This document shows positions 1-11,484 of a DNA stretch of 60,000 bases, piece by piece (within the stretch, counting starts at the first letter, position 1; each line of letters opens with the position of its first letter). The notes under the pieces were generated by a model. That model worked only from the letters and a program-made list of their open reading frames with translations, did not search any database and was not told the origin of the DNA. The translations under genes and the position numbers were made by a program. Source of the DNA: Polytrichum commune (Eukaryota; Streptophyta; Polytrichopsida; Polytrichales; Polytrichaceae); contig OX485803.1 in the NCBI GenBank assembly GCA_950295325.1, positions 37,837,554 through 37,897,553 of the forward strand, given 5' to 3'.

Positions 1-3000
1 AAAGACCTCATAGACAAGGTAAGGTCCTAACCATACCGCATTGAATTTCGCCGGAAATTCAAGCTTTCGTGCGTCTTGAATCATGACCATCATTCCCGGT
101 GTTAGGGCCCTTCTCTTATGTCGTTTGTCGAAAGTAATCTTTCTCCTTCTTTGGATTGCCTCAATATGTTGAGCCGCCATTCTCCTCCCTTCGTCAAGTG
201 CTTCCAAATCGGTTAGTCGATTTCGTAAGGATTGACTTTCGGTAAGTCTCGTACTTACGGCCACCTTAAGTGACTCGACTTCATATTCGATTGGTAGTGT
301 CGCTTCAAGACCATAGACTAAGGAAAATGGTGTAGCACGCGTAGTTACCTTATAGGTTGTACGGTATGCCCAAAGTGCCGCCGTTAGTTTCGTATCCCAA
401 TCCCGCTTCGAGTCTATAACCGTCTTGCGTAGTATACTCACCAAAATTCCGTTAACCCTTTCCGTTTGTCCATTGGTTTGTGGGTGGTAGGGAGTAGTCT
501 TCCGGTGATCAATTTTAAATTTCTCTGTCATCTCTCGAATCAAGTCATTCAAAAAGTGAGTACCCCTATCGCTTACTAGGATCTTCGGCACCCCGAACCG
601 CGAAATTATGTTTTCGTACATAAATGTTGCCGCGTGTTCCGCCGTGTCGGTCTTCACCGCTTTGGCTTCCGCCCACTTGGTGAGGTACTCGGTTGCCACC
701 ACAATATATTTCATTCCTTTTGAAGATTGGGGATGGACCTCACCCACATAGTCGATGCCCCATTTTTCGAAAGGAATTAAGGGTAATGATACATGTAAAG
801 GCATCTCCATTCTAAGGTCGTTTCGGGCATACCGTTGGCAAGCGTCGCATTTCCTTACATAGTCATGGGCGTCCTTAAATAGTGTAGGCCAAAAGTAGCC
901 CGCTCTAAGTATTTTTTGCCCGGTGAGTTGACCCGAGAAGTGACCGCCGCAAGCGCTATCGTGGCAAGCGATTAAAATCGCTTCAACCTCCGTTTTTGAC
1001 ACGCATCGTCGTAAAATACCATCGGACCCCCTTCTAAACAACCTATGGTCCACTACAACAAATTGCCTACTATTTACCCTCACCTTCCTTCTCTCTTCTT
1101 TGGTCCACTCTTTGGGCAACTTGTGGGTTGTTAGAAATTCCACTATGCCCGCATACCACTCCGGTGTAGAAGTGACCACAAAGAGGCTATCATCTACTAA
1201 CATATCATTTACCGGATTTTTTCCTATCTCCTCCGACAACCTAGACAAGTGGTCCGCTTGTAAATGCATACGACCCGGTTTATATTCCACCGTGTAGTCG
1301 AATTCTTCTAATAACAAAACCCACCTAGCTAACCTACCACTTAACTCCGCCTTGTTAATTAGATACTTGATAGCCATGTGGTCAACAAAAAATACAACCG
1401 GGTTGCACATGAGGTAATGCCTAAACTTTTTAACGGAAAAGACCATGGCTAGGCACTCCCTCTCCGTTGTAGAGTAGTTTCTTTCGGCGGGGGTCAATTG
1501 CTTACTCGCATAAGCTATAGGTTGATCCTTCTCTTTTTCTCCCGTTGCTTGACAAAGCGCACTCCCTATTGCCACATTACTAGCATCACAATAGACGTGA
1601 AAAGGTTTACCCCAATTGGGTGGTATCAACACCGGATAGGTGCTCAACCTATCCCGCAATTCCTCAAAGGCTTTTTGACAAGCATCCGTCCACTCGAATT
1701 TGACATCCTTTTTGAGCAAATGGGTAATGGGCACCGCTATCTTTGAAAAATTAGGAATAAGTTCCCGGTACCATCCCACATGTCCTAACAACTTAGAGAT
1801 CCCCTTGGAATTGGTTGGAGTTGCCAAGTCGCTTATGGCCGCAATCTTATCCGGATCGGGTTCTCTACCTTTCTCACTAACAACATAACCCAACAACACT
1901 CCCTTATTCACTCCCAAAAATGTCTTATCCGGGTTCAATGCTAACCTCATCTTCCTACACCTAACCAATGCCTCCCTAACACAATGTACGTGATCATCCA
2001 CATTACTTTGTGTGCTAAAATCGTCCACAAAGACGGTCATGGATTTGAACAACAAGTCGGTGAAGATATACATTACTAATCGTTGGAAAGTAGCCGGGGC
2101 ATTACATAACCCAAATGGCATCACTACCCACACAAAAGTACCCCAAGGTGTAGTAAAAGCCGTTTTATGGATATCTTGGAGGGCTATGGAAATTTGATTA
2201 TAACCCGCATACCCATCCATAAAGGTATATCGCGAATGACCTCCAACCTCCTCAAGCAACAAGGTGATAAAAGGTAAGGGGAAGTGATCCTTTTGTGTGC
2301 ACGAATTCAATTTCCTATAGTCGACACAAACCCTTAATTTCCCATTTTTTTTCTTTACTAAGACCATAGGAGAAACCCAATCCGTGATTTCCACCGGCTT
2401 GATAAACCCGGCCTTCAATAACCTTTCCAATTCCGCTTTCACCAACAATTGCAATTGAGGATTCATCCTCCTCTCCTTTTGTCTAATTGGCCTCGCCCCC
2501 GGAATTAAAGGAATCCGGTGCTCTACCATTTCCCTAGGAATTCCCTTAAGCTCATCGTAGGACCATGCAAAAGTATCACTAAACTCATCCACCAAATTGC
2601 TATACTCCCTAACCTCTTTCTCCCCCAATTTGGAGCCCATCTTCATTTGTCGGGTTTTTCCATTCTTTAATTTCACATCCACGTACCGCCAATCCGCTTC
2701 CGACACATGTGCTTGCTCCTCTTTGTTCCGATACCAATCGGAAGGCACATTGGGGTAATCTTTCACATCTTGACCTACAACTATCCCCGTAGACGTGGTC
2801 TTGAAATGTAAAGGCTCCTCCAATTTCGATGACTCAATAATCACATCCTCCTCTTGAGTCCCATCTACATGAATTAAACTAACCTCACCCTCTTCCACAT
2901 CATCTACCCAAGGTGTTAACCCACCGCTAACCCACTCTTCCTCGGTGAGCACCTCACATGGCTCCAACAATGAGCCCTCTCCTAAACTAACACTAGGAAA

Positions 3001-6000
3001 TTCACTCCCTAAGCCTACTTGGTGAAATGTAACCATTACATCAACCTCGGACTCGGGGTACTCCCTTAGCCATTGGGCATAATCCCCATTATCCCCATAA
3101 TTGTAAAAATTAGGACCTAGACTTCCCGAGCCCGAATCTATAACAACCCTTTGACCTTCGGGATGGACGACTCCCACCAATGCCTTGCCAATCTCATTCT
3201 CGTTTAAGTCATCAATTTCCTTCTCCAATGGCAAATACATCTCCTTCTTCATCCATCCTTCTAATGAACCAATGGACACTATGACCCTATTACCCTCCGG
3301 ACCATAAGTGATGGATGGTTTAGGTCCACCCCAATTGACCATAGCATTCGCCATCCGCAACCAAGGCCTACCTAGCAAAATGGGGAAGGTGTCCTTGTTG
3401 GAGTGCATTTTAATGACATGGAAGGTGACCAAGTACTCCTCACCTCCCGTAGTCGTTCTACAATCCTTGATCATCCCCAAAGGCGTAGTCAAACTTTGAT
3501 TTGCCATATTTATGACCAAAGGTGAAGGCCCCGTGAGTCCAAGTCCCAATTTTTTCATAGTATCCTCCGGTAGTATATTTAGACTACTCCCTCCGTCGAC
3601 TAGCACATTAGGAACCACCTTATCTACTATAACAACTTCTATTTCTATAGCTTTCACGTCTCTTCCACCTTGTGATTGGATCCTAGCGGCTATTTTAGCT
3701 TTCACCTTCCTCATCCTCTTGTGTACCGGCATTCCCTCCTTTAATGTTTTCCTTGCCGTGGGTGAAATTTCCAATAGTTGGCCGAAAGTAATATCCGCCT
3801 TGAGTGTACTAAGGTCCGCCCACAAGTCGTACCCGGTAGATCTTTCCACCTTAGAATTACCCACTACGTCGAATTCGTCTACGGGAACCCCCGGTCCTTC
3901 CCATTCACCCACATCGCTATTATCCAAGTCATGTACCGCATTAGTCCTCTCCCTATCTTGTAAAATTATATTTTCCCTCTCCACATCCTTAGTAGCTCTT
4001 CTAGCTACTTTATGCAACTCGGAGAGATTAATCTCTTCATCCGAAGAGTAATTTCCTTGCTCTCCTATTCCTACCTCCAACGAGGCATCCCCTCTCCTAG
4101 CCCTAGTAGTTACCGCTAGTGCAGGTGCTTCTTCAACCACACCCTTACCCTTCACTAACTCATATGTAATAGCATTGGTGTGAGGAGGCCATTGACTTTG
4201 CTCCTCTCCAATTCTCGTTGGGAGAGGAAGCATGTCATCACATGTGGCCTCCAACACTCCATCCATGAACCTAACATCTTGGGAGTTAGATGGTCCCGGA
4301 TCCGTTGGAGGCGCTTGTCTCCCGTTACTACCATTAGGTGGAACTCCTTGTCTATTTTGTATTGGAATGTAACCGGTTGTAGTTTGCAAGCCCGCCGGTG
4401 GATGAAAAGTTTGCCTAGCATTACTATGGTCATAGTATAAGTTAGGTGGCCTAAGTTCATTGGCCGGTACTCCTTGTGGCCTAGCACCTCGCATATTATC
4501 CCTTGCTTGTTGTTGTGGATTAGCCACCGGGTAAGGGACATTAATTATTTTGTCCGGTTGGCGACACGTATCCGAGGGATGACTTCCTCCACAATTGCTA
4601 CAATTAAACTCTTGACCTTCGGACCAACATTGTCCTTGAGCGTGCCACCTTCCACAAAAGGGATGAAATTCCTTCTTCTCTAAATTTTGGCCACCTTGCC
4701 CTCTAGGTTGTGGTCCTCTATTGCTTCCATTTCCATAGTGAGGTGGCGCTTGACCTCGTTGATTTTGTTGAGGTGGGTTACCGTTTCCTCTTTGGTCACG
4801 GTTTTGTCCACTTCTACAAAATTGACGCGTGTGGCCCGGTTGGCCACATTGGACACACCATAATCCGGAAGAATGCCTACCCGACTCAACCGGGGGTGGA
4901 GGCCCCGGTTGTTGACTCCGGATCATTAATGACATTTGATCCGTGAGGCTTTGCATTTGTTTTATCATAGCCTCTTGGAATCCTAGTTGGCTAGCACCTA
5001 GTCTTCTCTCAACCTCCTCCAAGTGTGGATCCGTTCTAGGGGCCGGTAGTGCCAAAAGAGGTGCCGGTTCCCTAACCGCTAAAGGTCGGGGACCGGTGTC
5101 CACAATGGCATATGGAATTTGGTTCTCATACTTAGCGGGTTCTACCGCTACCACCCTAGGGCGTATGGGGATGAATTGTGGGATCAATTCATCCTCCCTT
5201 CTCCATAGCCTTTCGTGATCTTTATCCAAGTTTTCAATATCTCTAGCCGCACGCTTGGCATCCGCCAAGGTCAAGGGATTCCTTTCTAGAACACCCCTAA
5301 TAGTTCCGGACTTAAAAAACCCTTGAATGAAAAATTGCTTTAGCGTGTCGTCGTTGAGCATGGTACCCACAAATCTAGTGCACACTAAATCAAACCTCCT
5401 AATGTAAGCCGAAATTTCTTCCTCCCTTCCTTGCTTCAATGACGACAATGCCCTTAATGCGGTACTTTGACCCACTTCCGGCCTAAATTTGTTAAGAAAC
5501 TCCCTTTGTAATTGTTCCCATCCCCTAAAATGTCCCTCGGCATGATCCCGATACCATTCATAGGCTTCCCCCTCTAGAGTGGTAGGAAACCACACTAACC
5601 AATAACCCGGGTCGGTTATGAGGGAGCTAGCCAACCGTTCGATATACCGTTCCATGTGCCGAGAGGGGTCCTCATCCTTGGTCCCATAAAATTTAGGGAG
5701 ATGAGATGGCATATCCATCGCCGCTAAATTTTGTGGAACCACAATTGGTAGGCCTCTTGGCCTAACCAATGGGTCTATTGGAGGTATAGGAGGTATGGGC
5801 GGAATTGGGGGTATGGGTGGTGGATCCATCCCCCGTTCCTCGGCCATGGTGACCGGTGAACTATTCAACAATCCCCTATCAACTTCTACCGGGAATTCTT
5901 CTCTAAGTGTGTAATTTTCCGAAGAAGTTTCACCACTCAATTTGGAGGGAGTGATCTCCTCTTCAAGTTGAGCTCCAAGTTCTAAGGTGTCTAGAATTGA

Positions 6001-6150
6001 CCTAGTCCTAGGTTCGACGTTCAAACAACTCTCTATTCTAACATTATCTTGTTCTAATCTATCACTGATTTTAGAGGACCGCCTCTTTCGAGTAGATTTC
6101 TCTAGTCCTACTATCAAACTTGGTTTTTGTGAGCGAGTCCTACCTTGCAT
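1..6150 (-). CDS. Ty3/gypsy retrotransposon Gag-Pol polyprotein (3' end beyond window)
   Basis: One frame is open from ATG at 6150 to the window edge (2050 codons, no stop seen); an in-frame TGA lies just upstream of the ATG. Domains in order: a Pro-Ile-rich stretch and Gag; two zinc knuckles, the first CX2CX4HX4C at about 4814-4856; an aspartic-protease core with DGGSS near 3590; reverse transcriptase with PFGLCNAPATFQ near 2110 and FVDDF near 2025; RNase H (YCDAS near 1590); integrase with an HHCC zinc motif (about 800-970) and DDE signatures WGIDYVG, LVSDRGTHF and YHPQTNGQTERVN (about 450-760). The RT-RNaseH-integrase order is that of Ty3/gypsy. The protein replicates and integrates the element. 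Gag and Pol share one frame with no visible frameshift, so the copy looks young. C-terminus and 3' LTR are not in view. Confidence 0.93.
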   Translation of the reverse strand, partial: MQGRTRSQKPSLIVGLEKSTRKRRSSKISDRLEQDNVRIESCLNVEPRTRSILDTLELGAQLEEEITPSKLSGETSSENYTLREEFPVEVDRGLLNSSPVTMAEERGMDPPPIPPIPPIPPIPPIDPLVRPRGLPIVVPQNLAAMDMPSHLPKFYGTKDEDPSRHMERYIERLASSLITDPGYWLVWFPTTLEGEAYEWYRDHAEGHFRGWEQLQREFLNKFRPEVGQSTALRALSSLKQGREEEISAYIRRFDLVCTRFVGTMLNDDTLKQFFIQGFFKSGTIRGVLERNPLTLADAKRAARDIENLDKDHERLWRREDELIPQFIPIRPRVVAVEPAKYENQIPYAIVDTGPRPLAVREPAPLLALPAPRTDPHLEEVERRLGASQLGFQEAMIKQMQSLTDQMSLMIRSQQPGPPPPVESGRHSSGLWCVQCGQPGHTRQFCRSGQNRDQRGNGNPPQQNQRGQAPPHYGNGSNRGPQPRGQGGQNLEKKEFHPFCGRWHAQGQCWSEGQEFNCSNCGGSHPSDTCRQPDKIINVPYPVANPQQQARDNMRGARPQGVPANELRPPNLYYDHSNARQTFHPPAGLQTTTGYIPIQNRQGVPPNGSNGRQAPPTDPGPSNSQDVRFMDGVLEATCDDMLPLPTRIGEEQSQWPPHTNAITYELVKGKGVVEEAPALAVTTRARRGDASLEVGIGEQGNYSSDEEINLSELHKVARRATKDVERENIILQDRERTNAVHDLDNSDVGEWEGPGVPVDEFDVVGNSKVERSTGYDLWADLSTLKADITFGQLLEISPTARKTLKEGMPVHKRMRKVKAKIAARIQSQGGRDVKAIEIEVVIVDKVVPNVLVDGGSSLNILPEDTMKKLGLGLTGPSPLVINMANQSLTTPLGMIKDCRTTTGGEEYLVTFHVIKMHSNKDTFPILLGRPWLRMANAMVNWGGPKPSITYGPEGNRVIVSIGSLEGWMKKEMYLPLEKEIDDLNENEIGKALVGVVHPEGQRVVIDSGSGSLGPNFYNYGDNGDYAQWLREYPESEVDVMVTFHQVGLGSEFPSVSLGEGSLLEPCEVLTEEEWVSGGLTPWVDDVEEGEVSLIHVDGTQEEDVIIESSKLEEPLHFKTTSTGIVVGQDVKDYPNVPSDWYRNKEEQAHVSEADWRYVDVKLKNGKTRQMKMGSKLGEKEVREYSNLVDEFSDTFAWSYDELKGIPREMVEHRIPLIPGARPIRQKERRMNPQLQLLVKAELERLLKAGFIKPVEITDWVSPMVLVKKKNGKLRVCVDYRKLNSCTQKDHFPLPFITLLLEEVGGHSRYTFMDGYAGYNQISIALQDIHKTAFTTPWGTFVWVVMPFGLCNAPATFQRLVMYIFTDLLFKSMTVFVDDFSTQSNVDDHVHCVREALVRCRKMRLALNPDKTFLGVNKGVLLGYVVSEKGREPDPDKIAAISDLATPTNSKGISKLLGHVGWYRELIPNFSKIAVPITHLLKKDVKFEWTDACQKAFEELRDRLSTYPVLIPPNWGKPFHVYCDASNVAIGSALCQATGEKEKDQPIAYASKQLTPAERNYSTTERECLAMVFSVKKFRHYLMCNPVVFFVDHMAIKYLINKAELSGRLARWVLLLEEFDYTVEYKPGRMHLQADHLSRLSEEIGKNPVNDMLVDDSLFVVTSTPEWYAGIVEFLTTHKLPKEWTKEERRKVRVNSRQFVVVDHRLFRRGSDGILRRCVSKTEVEAILIACHDSACGGHFSGQLTGQKILRAGYFWPTLFKDAHDYVRKCDACQRYARNDLRMEMPLHVSLPLIPFEKWGIDYVGEVHPQSSKGMKYIVVATEYLTKWAEAKAVKTDTAEHAATFMYENIISRFGVPKILVSDRGTHFLNDLIREMTEKFKIDHRKTTPYHPQTNGQTERVNGILVSILRKTVIDSKRDWDTKLTAALWAYRTTYKVTTRATPFSLVYGLEATLPIEYEVESLKVAVSTRLTESQSLRNRLTDLEALDEGRRMAAQHIEAIQRRRKITFDKRHKRRALTPGMMVMIQDARKLEFPAKFNAVWLGPYLVYEVF

Positions 6151-7037
6151 TCCATAAGAATCGATCGACCCTCACTTGACCACACATAATCCTAGCAATT
6201 CCCCTCTTAATATTTTCACTTGTCTTGGTGTGGTTATAATTTTTTTAGGAGGTGAGGAAAAGAACCTGCAAGCCCACTTAGGTGAAAGAATCCCAATAGG
6301 GGATAGGCATGTTCATGTTAATTTTTTGGTTAAGTCGGAGCATCACCTCCGCACCTTCCCGCAAATTAACACTCACCACAATACCGATTGTGAGGGGGTG
6401 ACCTTCCGAGTAGATTATGTTAAAAGTCGAGGCTTCACCCTTCAACTTCTCACACCATCCACAATTTGGGAATTACCCTCTACAACGGATAACAACAATC
6501 ACGAGTACAAAAGGCATTCCTTAATTAGTTAATGAGTTCACTTTGAAGAAATAAACATACCTTGAGCAATCGCATCCCCCTGTGAGTTAGCACTCCCCTC
6601 AATCGTGACTCAATGTAACAACACCATAAACTTTGTGAAATATTAATTTAATCTAGAGCATGAAATGACAACTCCCAAAACTTTGAGACTCACCCCGAGG
6701 TGAGTGTCAAAGTTCAATGTCCTAAGGTGAATTTACCCTCTAATGTTTTAATGAGCTACTCGGTTATAGGTTCCTTTTAAGTTCTTAGCAAATTCCCAAA
6801 AAGGTTGAGGACGTACCTTCGCCGCGCTCCTTCCTAAAAAATGAATTTGCGTAATTGACAATGCAATTCATTCCAAGGAATAGTTGAAATACAATGAATT
6901 CAAATGTAACCCAAAGAGAGAATACTTACCGAGTTTCGGGTGCTCCTTCCCTTCTCTCAAGTTTGTGTCTCCAATTTTTCCTAGTTGCCTCCAAGTCTCC
7001 TAGTCGCCTCCAAGTCTTGTAACTACCTTCCGCTTCG
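6151..7037 (-). other. Untranslated leader of the Ty3/gypsy element
   Basis: About 0.9 kb between the primer-binding site and the Gag-Pol start. I see no conserved coding sequence in it. It presumably holds packaging and splice signals, but none can be pointed to. Confidence 0.6.
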
Positions 7038-7055
7038 CTCCCGGCAGACGCACCA
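7038..7055 (-). promoter_or_regulatory. tRNA primer-binding site
   Basis: On the minus strand TGGTGCGTCTGCCGGGA follows the LTR end (CTCACA) after a 4-base spacer. It is complementary to a tRNA 3' end reading CCCGGCAGACGCACCA, i.e. an acceptor stem starting GCGUCUG. It is not the tRNA-Asp type site (TGGCGCCGTTGCCGGGG) common in plant Ty3 elements. A plant tRNA-Arg is my guess for the primer. Confidence 0.65.
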
Positions 7056-7059
7056 ATTA

Positions 7060-9235
7060 TGTGAGGCCAAACCCCCCACCCTTAAGCGTCCGTAGTCCGA
7101 GTAGTGGGTTTGGGCTCACATTCCTCCGCGGTATTGGATTTGGACTTGGATGAGTCCATAGTGCAAGGTTCACCCTTCAAGTGGTCTTGGATTTAACTGG
7201 AATTTCACTTTTAACAACTCAATGTACAATTTCAATACGTATGTGGAGAATGCACAAGTTAACTATGTTATTTTAACCTCCTTATGCTCGGGTGCTATTT
7301 TGTCTTTGTTTGCTTCTAACGTCCATCCGGCCGCTTTAGCTACACAAGCCCTTAAGGATATCCCTCTCCTAAATGGAGTCCGTGCCGTTGACTCTATACT
7401 ACCACTTGAACTATCACTTGTGTATTCCGTATCGCTACTATAAGAGGTCTCACTTGGTGTCTCCATACCGTATATAAGCCTTTAAGTATTAAGAAATACT
7501 TATGTGACTTATGTCAATCTCTCCCTCGCACCTTTGGTCTTTGCTTCCTTTGTCTTGCCATCGCGAGAGTGCTCCACATTCTCCATTAATTTGTGCACGT
7601 GGTTTATTTTTAAAGAGAGGATGCAAGTGTTAAAAAAAACACTATTCTCTATAGTCAATCTCAAATACATTTACTTGTGAAAGCCACCATAACACTAACT
7701 AGCATAATGTAACTAACTACTTGTCTATGAGCTAATTAGGTAGGCTATCTACTAAGCTCCTTCATGAACCCATCTCTTTACTTTCTAATTACATAAACCT
7801 AGCTCCTTCATAAACCCAGCTTCTTAGCTTCTAACTAAACAAACCCAGCTCCTTCATAAACCCAGCTCCTTCATGAACCCAGCTCCTTAGCTTCTAACTA
7901 AACAAACCCAGGTCCTTCATAAACCCAGCTCTTTACTTTCTAACTAAACAAACCCAGCTCCTTCATAAACCCAGCTCTTTACTTTCTAACTAAACAAACC
8001 CAGCTCCTTCATGAACCCACAACTTTGTAGTTGTAATCCCCAACTACCTCACTAATTATTCAAGCCCTTAACTAATCTTCCTACCTAATTTCCCTAATTC
8101 TACTAACAACCCCTTTCTAATCACACAATTCTTCTCTAATCCTAAAATCCTAAAATCCTAGAGAGGAGAGGGGGAGAGAGAATTTCCTAACTTCATTAAG
8201 ACTAACTAATCCACACAAGTATATTTTTGCACTCATCACAACATCAAGTGCTCAACTCTTAAACATGGAACTTGCAACCACGTGTATTCAAAACATGAAC
8301 TTTAAGTACCACAAATTGGAATCATGAATTAACTTTAAAATCCTTCACGTCAACACTGATTCTACCAAGAGGTCAAGCCCTCTTCAAGGCTAACAAACCT
8401 TGGCTCTCAAACTAAAAACTAAGCACACACATGTGCTCCAATATGGCTTCCCACACCCACACTTATAACTCGTGGGGTGCCTTGGAGCACAAAGGAAAGA
8501 GAGGATGAATGAGGGAAGAATGAGGGATCATATAGTAAGCTTGAGGGGGTGAGCACCCTCAAGGCTCACGATAAGCCCTTGAGATTTCCTCCTACTTAGT
8601 AGGCGCCAATCCTATCTTCTAAGCCTTCCTCCCTCAAATGATCAACAAGGATCCTAATTCGAACATTTAACTAGCCTTGGCTTTCTACCTACCACACTTT
8701 ACCAAACTTGGGATGCTTCAACCCAAACTTAGCCTCCTTCGCTTTCCGCCGCCATAACTTTCTCCCCTTACTTTCCCAAATCGTCGCTCACCACTTAATT
8801 CAAACCACGATGCTTAACTCGTGATTTGATTGGTGCTTTGAGAATTTGCTTATCCTCCACCTTGCATTCTTCCTTGGGCCTTCCCCATTAAGTGGCCATG
8901 ATGAGGTGGTCCACTTGTGCGCTCCATGTGATCCTCCATTCATCCCAATTCGAATGCACTTGCCTCTTGAGTCACTTTGGTTGTCTCCATCCATTTGTAC
9001 TAGCCTACTCACTAACTACTCAATCCAAGTTCTCCTTACCTATCCTCATTCACTCAAATCCTTCCGAAGGTAAAAACACAATAACAACTCACATCCTAGC
9101 CTCTTACAACATGGTACTTCTAAGACTAACATTTCACTCTTTTTATATTTTTGTGAAGTAACATGCTACTTCAAAATGCATCAACTAACGTTTCAAGGGT
9201 CTAAGACTAAATGTGGGCACCCTTTTGGGCTCACA
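7060..9235 (-). repeat. 5' LTR of the Ty3/gypsy element
   Basis: In minus orientation it starts TGTGAGCCCAAA (9235) and ends TTTGGCCTCACA (7060), a 12-bp inverted terminal repeat with one mismatch and canonical TG...CA ends, directly next to the primer-binding site. Length 2176 bp. A further copy of TTTGGGCTCACA at 7109-7120 makes the inner 61 bp (7060-7120) a hairpin. A 67-codon frame inside (7263-7466, minus) is Ser/Thr-rich and probably not a gene. The partner LTR is outside the window, so LTR identity and TSD cannot be checked. Confidence 0.7.
7755..8019. repeat. 46-bp tandem repeat inside the LTR
   Basis: About five imperfect copies of a 46-bp unit starting AGCTCCTTCATAAACCCAG and ending CTAACTAAACAAACCC. 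One copy is expanded by an extra 17-bp piece. Confidence 0.85.
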
Positions 9236-9587
9236 CCACACCTCCATCTTTACACACTATTATATTTCCAAACATCTATGTGTAATAGAACTCACGGTGG
9301 CGGCGAGTAGAAAAATTCCACTTGGAAATTTGTTTTTAAATGAACATGTTACCAAACCAACATTCTAGATAAAATTTAATTCCAAAATGAAACAAAACCA
9401 ATGTTGTTTAAAATAAGAATTTAACATATTGGTAGGAAATGCCATATACAACAACAATCTCCATACTCAAACACTATCCAACTGGGTACTTGAATGCACA
9501 TGTCACAACCCACTATGGCAATGCCTAGCAAAACTAAGACTGGACATACTATGCATACTTGGAGCACCCAATTAAACTCTAGCGCCA
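9236..9587. other. Intergenic, nothing recognised
   Basis: AT-rich sequence between the LTR end and the LINE relic, with no coding or structural signal that I can support. Confidence 0.5.
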
Positions 9588-9589
9588 AT

Positions 9590-9975
9590 GCTCCCATCCC
9601 CAACCCTCACACCACAATTCATAAAGTTCACCTATTGTCGTGATAGATACCTAAAACATGCCATCACAAACAACCACACCAAATACAACCTATTCATAAC
9701 AACACCAAAACAAAAAAGAATGGAAAGTAAACCCCCTTACCACTATTATGGTGGGAGTAAGAGGGGCCATCCATGTTCAATCCATCAAAAAAATATACGC
9801 CCTCATAATAAATAAAAATATTGCAAAATAATGTCAAACACCTTATAAAAATCCTACATTAAAATCCTATCAAATACCTCACCTACCTTATACTAAACAA
9901 AAGAAAATTAGACAACAAACAAACACCTATTAGCCTTCTTCCCCCCCCCCCCCCCCCCCTAACCACCCCTTTCAC
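9590..9975 (+). pseudogene. LINE 3'-end relic (RLE domain), frameshifted
   Basis: Plus-strand translation near 9610 contains QFIKFTY and, after a frameshift, GVRGAIHVQSIKK. These align with QFIEFTY and GARATAHIPSMK in the C-terminal endonuclease of the large minus-strand LINE at 13556-14248. It is a 5'-truncated tail of the same or a related family, in opposite orientation. It runs into an A/C-rich tail and a run of 19 C (9941-9959). Confidence 0.6.
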
Positions 9976-11476
9976 CCCTACCTTAGTACCTTGGATAAAT
10001 AAGCCCTCCTTACAAGAGAACAACCCTTCACCCTATAATGCATCATGGATAGCCATAATCAATACTCAACTAATGGGTTCACATTCATGTTGGTGCTAGA
10101 ACTTGTTTTTATTATTGTTAATGATAATTCTTAAAAAATAAAACCCTTGCATATGTGCAACAGGATGAGATGGCTAGACCCCACCAATTCCAGCCATTCG
10201 GAGACCGGTGGATTAAAATGGAGACATGGAGGAACATGTTAAAGTTATCCATAATTTATATGCATGGGTACAACATGCTAGGGTGGCACATGTTTAAGCT
10301 GGTTTGTATACAACAGAGCTCATGGTGGTGGGAGTTTATGAAAGATGGAAACATGTCCAAGTAGCTTTTTGAAGAAAAAGGGTCACGTGCCAAAAGTTCT
10401 TCCCCAAAACATTGACATGACAAAGGAAGAGATAACAAATGTGGAAAGGTGGCAAACTACAAATGCAAAAGGTGAGCATGATGGAGAAAAGTAGGGGAAG
10501 GTGGTGGCCATGGAGCTAAGGTGGCGACATGGCAATAGGAAAAGGAGGATAATATATTTAAAATTAAAAAAAATCTTTCTTAAAGTGCTCTATGGGGGCA
10601 TGATCATAGGTCATAGGGGGCTTATGAGTATAGAAGGTAGAGCATTATATTGGTCGTAGTCAATAGAAATATAATGAAAGAGGCATGAGGAAGAATAAGG
10701 TTAGAATACGGCTACAATGGTAGTCCAAAGAGGGATAAGAGTGATCCCATATTGTTTGTATGAACCAATGAAAAGAAGAAAAGCGACAAAAGGCAAAGCA
10801 AGAAGAGCATGAGATCATCTCACTCCAAGCATTGTTCATATGCCTTTGTGTATGTTTATATGCTTGTGCAATCTTATCTCTAGTCTTATCGATATCCAAT
10901 AATGAGCATGAGCATACATGCTTATGCCAGGTACGCACATGCATGGGCATATTGTTGCATGATTGCATGGGTGTATGGGGTTGGATTCATCTAGGATAAT
11001 ATACTCTATACACATGTGAAAAAGTCCCATATGACATAGTCCAAGCTAGTTCATACAACTTATTTAACACTATGTGGACAATCCACCGTAGACACCTCAT
11101 ACAAATGCGTCAATTCAATATTATCACTACTTTTTTTCCTTGCACTTTACTAGATGAATATAATCCACCATTTGTTCTAGACAAGCTCCTATCCTTCCAT
11201 ATGATGTAGGTTGTAGCTTTATCCCCACCTACTAAGTTCTAGATGCTCCTCTTGCTCTAAACCCCTTGTATACCCTTACTTTGCACCTCCACTCATTGGT
11301 GCTAAAGCCCACTCCAATGACCATCTTTCTATTAATAACCTTATGTTACAACCTCCTAGATTATACTCCACGCCTCCACACATATCTCAAACACCTGCCT
11401 CACATTTATCACTGCCTCCATGCCTAGAATCCATTGCCCTCCCCCAAAGGACCATGCCGCACCCCCCACTCTCAAT
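9976..11476. other. Intergenic, nothing recognised
   Basis: Only short frames in both strands, with no recognisable motif. I see no gene or terminal-repeat structure. Confidence 0.5.
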
Positions 11477-11484
11477 GGTAAGAG

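Noticed and set aside
7263-7466. 67-codon Ser/Thr-rich minus-strand frame as a gene
   Set aside because: Lies inside the 5' LTR, has no recognisable domain, and an unrelated plus-strand frame covers the same bases; likely chance.
9941-9959. Run of 19 C, with similar runs at 55041 (G) and near 59400 and 59820 (C), as a G-quadruplex system
   Set aside because: Plain homopolymers, possibly of uncertain length in the assembly; nothing more can be claimed.
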